Shown piece after piece: positions 5,915-8,158 of a DNA stretch of 8,158 nt. This DNA is from Cytophagales bacterium (GTDB lineage Bacteria; Bacteroidota; Bacteroidia; Cytophagales; Cyclobacteriaceae), in contig DPLR01000435.1 in the NCBI GenBank assembly GCA_003541895.1, positions 1 to 8,158 of the forward strand, given 5' to 3'. Both the position numbers and the translations under genes were made by a program. The notes under the pieces are model-generated. The model saw nothing but the letters and a program-made list of their open reading frames with translations. It did no database searches and was not told where the DNA came from. Every line of letters starts with the position of its first letter. The first letter of the stretch is position 1.

Positions 5915-7125
5915 TGATTAACTAATCGGTTAGGTTTAAAAACTAATTCATAAAAGGAAACAAAATAAATAGCAATGCAGGGGATTGCTTTTATTGACCA
6001 AGGTTCGAATAAATTCTCTTGAATAAAATTCGGAAAAACATCAGTCGTTGAAAGTGATGTGAATATGAATGCAAAGAGTGCAAGGGAATTTTTCAATCGC
6101 TGATCCAGCGAAGAAGCAGTATACCATATACCAACGCCAACCAATGCAATAATAAATGTGGGTGATTCAACTTTGTGATTGAATACAACCATCCAAAGTA
6201 AAATCATGGCCAGCATCATCAACCTAAATTTGGCGTCCTGATAGAATCTTATTTTTGATAATGGAATTAAGAATGCAATTAATCCTGCTACTAAAATCCA
6301 ATTCTGTTTTAAAGATATGCCCGTCCAAGCTTTAACAACACCCACCAATGAAAGGTAATTGGGCACATAATCACTTTGCAACAATGACCACCAGTTGAAA
6401 TAACATTCCTTCAATTGATCTACGCTAACCACAAGCAAAGGAAGTATTGCCAAAAGTAAAATCGAGAGTGCAGAATAGCCAATCATCTTCCAACGACTTC
6501 GATAAAGTAAGCACAAGGCAAACGCAAAAACACCAAACAATTTGATGTATACCGTTAATGCAATACAGAGACAAGCCCAAAAAAATCTTTCCCTTTCCAT
6601 CAAAGCCATGGCTAGAACAATCAGGCCCGCAATGAGAGCGTTACTCTGTGAGTTCTGTAAACTAGTGAACAACTCAACCGCTGTTAATAGAAAAACAATG
6701 TTCTTCTCTGAAGTTTTAAGGTTAAGCATTTTAACTCCGAAGAATAACGCAATTGCATTCAATACATTCCAGAGCAATAATCCAGCTCCATCGGGCAGCC
6801 AGGCAAGGAGGCCAAATACCAAAGCAAACGTGGGGCTGTATTTGTACAAATCATAATGTTCTTGAGGGTAATGGATGTACAAATTCGATCCCGCCAACAA
6901 ATGATAAAAAGACTGCTTAAAAATTAGATAGTTGTTGTAATGGGTGTATATACCATCGCTGCCTTCAAATTGCTTTGTTCCACCAGCATATTCTTGAAGT
7001 GTAGCAACCAGTGCTGCAATGACATAAACGAGTAAGAAAAGCCACGGTTTATTCAGAAAAAAATCTTTTAGTCTTTTGTACATTCGTAATTCGGCAAAAT
7101 GATACTTTAGCTTTTTAAATTCCAT
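5911..7125 (-). CDS. GT87 / DUF2029 polytopic glycosyltransferase (GT-C fold)
   Basis: An integral inner-membrane protein of the PimE-like GT87 family, whose known members transfer mannose from polyprenyl-phosphate mannose on the outer face of the membrane. Numbered from the ATG at 7125 (404 residues), about eleven hydrophobic helices appear, at roughly 28-45, 97-113, 115-134, 161-177, 182-207, 212-234, 275-290, 301-316, 320-337, 345-359 and 380-396. A long first external loop contains YNNYLIF (63-69) and a GSNLY stretch, then LYKYSPTF (93-100). QSNALIAGL (160-168), Lys195 and HKVESPTF (317-324) resemble family motifs. The start is uncertain: a TTG at 7137, ATG at 7125, or ATG at 7083, which begins MYKRLKDFF just before the first helix and leaves promoter room. 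It is the first gene of a two-gene minus-strand unit with the HAD phosphatase and diverges from the DPM1-like gene. Substrate unknown. Confidence 0.85.
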   Translation of the reverse strand: MEFKKLKYHFAELRMYKRLKDFFLNKPWLFLLVYVIAALVATLQEYAGGTKQFEGSDGIYTHYNNYLIFKQSFYHLLAGSNLYIHYPQEHYDLYKYSPTFALVFGLLAWLPDGAGLLLWNVLNAIALFFGVKMLNLKTSEKNIVFLLTAVELFTSLQNSQSNALIAGLIVLAMALMERERFFWACLCIALTVYIKLFGVFAFALCLLYRSRWKMIGYSALSILLLAILPLLVVSVDQLKECYFNWWSLLQSDYVPNYLSLVGVVKAWTGISLKQNWILVAGLIAFLIPLSKIRFYQDAKFRLMMLAMILLWMVVFNHKVESPTFIIALVGVGIWYTASSLDQRLKNSLALFAFIFTSLSTTDVFPNFIQENLFEPWSIKAIPCIAIYFVSFYELVFKPNRLVNQ

Positions 7126-7129
7126 TTCT

Positions 7130-7870
7130 GTGAGCAATGCCCTTGTGATTATACCGACCTACAATGAAAAGGAAAACATCGTCCAGATCATTAAGGCAGT
7201 AATGGAGCAGCCCAAAGACTTTCACGTACTCATCATTGACGACAATTCGCCCGATGGCACTGCTGAGCTCGTAAAAGGTTTGCAAAATACTTACAATACA
7301 GGCACAGAAACAAAATTGCATTTAATTCAACGTTCAGGAAAATTAGGTTTGGGCACTGCTTACATTGAAGGTTTCCGTTTTGCCCTCGCAAAAAAATACG
7401 ATTACATTCTGGAAATGGATGCCGATTTCTCGCACGACCCACGCGACCTTCAGCGCTTGTATTTCGCTTGCTCTGAAAAAGGAAATGATTTGGCCGTTGG
7501 CTCGCGCTATTCCTCTGGAGTAAACGTGGTTAACTGGCCGATGAAGCGAGTGCTGCTTTCTTATTTTGCCAGCCGCTATGTTCGTTTCATTACGGGCATT
7601 CCGTTGCACGATACTACCGCAGGGTTTGTGTGTTACAGACGCGCTGTACTCGAAAAAATTCCACTCGAAAAAGTAAAGTTTGTGGGATATGCGTTTCAAA
7701 TCGAAATGAAATTCCTGACGTGGAAATACGGGTTCAAACTTACAGAAGTGCCTATCGTCTTCACCGACCGAACTCTAGGCCAATCCAAAATGTCAGTAGG
7801 AATTTTTAAGGAAGGGTTTTGGGGAGTGCTCCAAATGACGATCAGAAGTTGGTTCCGAAGTTTTAAGTAA
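7130..7870 (+). CDS. Polyprenol/dolichol-phosphate mannosyltransferase-like GT2 (DPM1-like)
   Basis: A family 2 glycosyltransferase (GT-A fold) expected to transfer mannose, or another hexose, from a GDP- or UDP-sugar to polyprenyl phosphate at the cytoplasmic face of the membrane. Motifs in order: VIIPTYNEKENI (6-17), IIDDNSPDGTAE (35-46), the metal-binding DADFSHDP (97-104) with Asp97 and Asp99, GSRY (124-127), DTTAGFVCYRR (161-171), GYAFQIEM (186-193) and FTDRTLGQSKMS (211-222). It ends at 246 residues with no C-terminal membrane helices, like the soluble DPM1 class. The start is a GTG at 7130: an in-frame stop at 7100-7102 and no upstream ATG force this choice, and it places the conserved LVIIPTYNE at the usual distance from the N-terminus. 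Its start is within a few bases of the opposing GT87 start. GT-C enzymes use lipid-phosphate sugars, so the two are a natural donor-maker and donor-user pair (inference). Confidence 0.93.
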   Translation: MSNALVIIPTYNEKENIVQIIKAVMEQPKDFHVLIIDDNSPDGTAELVKGLQNTYNTGTETKLHLIQRSGKLGLGTAYIEGFRFALAKKYDYILEMDADFSHDPRDLQRLYFACSEKGNDLAVGSRYSSGVNVVNWPMKRVLLSYFASRYVRFITGIPLHDTTAGFVCYRRAVLEKIPLEKVKFVGYAFQIEMKFLTWKYGFKLTEVPIVFTDRTLGQSKMSVGIFKEGFWGVLQMTIRSWFRSFK

Positions 7871-7886
7871 CTCTTTGATTGTGCCA

Positions 7887-7912
7887 TTACAATTCTTAGA
7901 TATTGTAAGAAT
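7887..7912 (+). promoter_or_regulatory. Overlapping inverted repeats before the TPR-protein gene
   Basis: Two inverted repeats share bases: TTACAAT (7887-7893) with ATTGTAA (7902-7908), and ATTCTTA (7892-7898) with TAAGAAT (7906-7912). Both have perfect 7-base arms and cannot form together in full. They occupy the centre of the 49-base gap after the glycosyltransferase stop and end seven bases before the ATG at 7920. No T-run follows, so this is not a standard terminator. It could be an operator or a switchable hairpin at the start of the next gene; A/T-rich chance pairing is also possible. Confidence 0.35.
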
Positions 7913-7919
7913 AATTTCA

Positions 7920-8158
7920 ATGCCTCGGTTCTATATATTATTTGTGCTTGTCATTGGCAGCTTGACCGCAAAGGCACAGGTAGCCAAGGAGAAAATTATT
8001 CGCGATAGCCTGGCTATTGTACAAAACGATCACGAGCGAATTGAATTGCTCATCAAGTTGGCCAAAATTGTGGGAACACGATCAACGGATTCAGCTATGC
8101 AAATTGGGATGAATGCCTCATTGATCGCAAAAAAAACGGAGAACGAAAAAGATCAAGC
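7920..8158 (+). CDS. Secreted TPR-like protein, N-terminus only (possible sensor kinase)
   Basis: An open frame from the ATG at 7920 runs to the window edge, giving 79 residues. A short positively charged start (MPR) is followed by a hydrophobic core (FYILFVLVIGSLTA) and AKA-Q at 17-20, a good signal peptidase I site with Gln as the first mature residue, as is common in Bacteroidota. The mature part reads DSLAIVQND...RIELLIKLAKIV...STDSAMQIGMNASLIAKKTENEKDQ. This has the spacing of a TPR start as seen in exported N-terminal TPR regions of Bacteroidota two-component histidine kinases and LytTR-type regulators, where a D-S-A...A...A-x-K pattern recurs. The output domain is outside the window, so kinase identity is only a guess. 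An in-frame GTG at 7881 is an alternative start but would spoil the signal peptide. Confidence 0.72.
   Translation, partial: MPRFYILFVLVIGSLTAKAQVAKEKIIRDSLAIVQNDHERIELLIKLAKIVGTRSTDSAMQIGMNASLIAKKTENEKDQ

Noticed and set aside
6542..6856. 104-residue plus-strand reading frame inside the GT87 gene
   Set aside because: It lies wholly antisense to membrane-helix codons and shows no domain or start context; a shadow frame.
7075..7110. TTTG and TACTTTAG as a promoter for the DPM1-like gene
   Set aside because: The -7 match has one mismatch in the core and the 24-base spacing is longer than usual; too weak to annotate.
7148..7153. TATAAT on the minus strand, 22 bases before the ATG of GT87
   Set aside because: It resembles an E. 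coli -10 box, but Bacteroidota primary sigma factors recognise TAnnTTTG; no -33 partner is present and the bases encode the conserved VIIPTY of the GT2 gene.

Overview
The window looks like ordinary chromosome from a member of the Bacteroidota, most likely of the Cytophagales type (inference). The evidence is the gene order rpsI-rpsB-tsf, a uS9 C-terminus reading RFQFSKR, the absence of a Shine-Dalgarno sequence before every start I could inspect, an exact TAnnTTTG promoter element of the Bacteroidota kind, and a secreted TPR-type protein at the right edge. No mobile element, tRNA, rRNA or CRISPR array is visible.

Layout. Positions 1-1918 hold the end of rpsI, a 97-base spacer with possible alternative RNA pairings, rpsB, tsf and a strong intrinsic terminator: a ribosome and elongation-factor operon. 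Positions 1919-2203 are non-coding and hold a likely promoter and an array of about 7-base repeats that runs up to the start of a glutamate dehydrogenase gene (2204-3478). A second heptamer array, arranged as two opposed arms, fills nearly all of the spacer between that gene and psd (3559-4218). A membrane fatty acid desaturase of the front-end/linoleoyl-CoA type follows (4301-5413), so two membrane-lipid genes lie side by side.

On the minus strand, a GT87/DUF2029 polytopic glycosyltransferase (from about 7125 down to 5911) is followed through an ATGA overlap by a small HAD phosphatase of the GmhB/HisB-N type (5914-5405). The phosphatase gene ends inside the 3' end of the desaturase gene. Diverging from the GT87 gene, with start codons only a few bases apart, is a DPM1-like GT2 enzyme (7130-7870). 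A plausible reading is that the GT2 enzyme loads a sugar onto polyprenyl phosphate at the cytoplasmic face and the GT-C enzyme uses that lipid-linked sugar on the other side of the membrane. A truncated gene for an exported TPR-like protein starts at 7920 and runs off the window.

Most genes are conserved housekeeping types. The parts that merit a second look are the two heptamer arrays flanking the glutamate dehydrogenase gene, the loss of the zinc-ligand cysteines in the GmhB-like phosphatase, the DPM1/GT87/HAD cluster with its head-on starts and tail-on ends, and the possible switchable hairpins before rpsB and before the TPR gene. I do not see a clear new multi-gene system.
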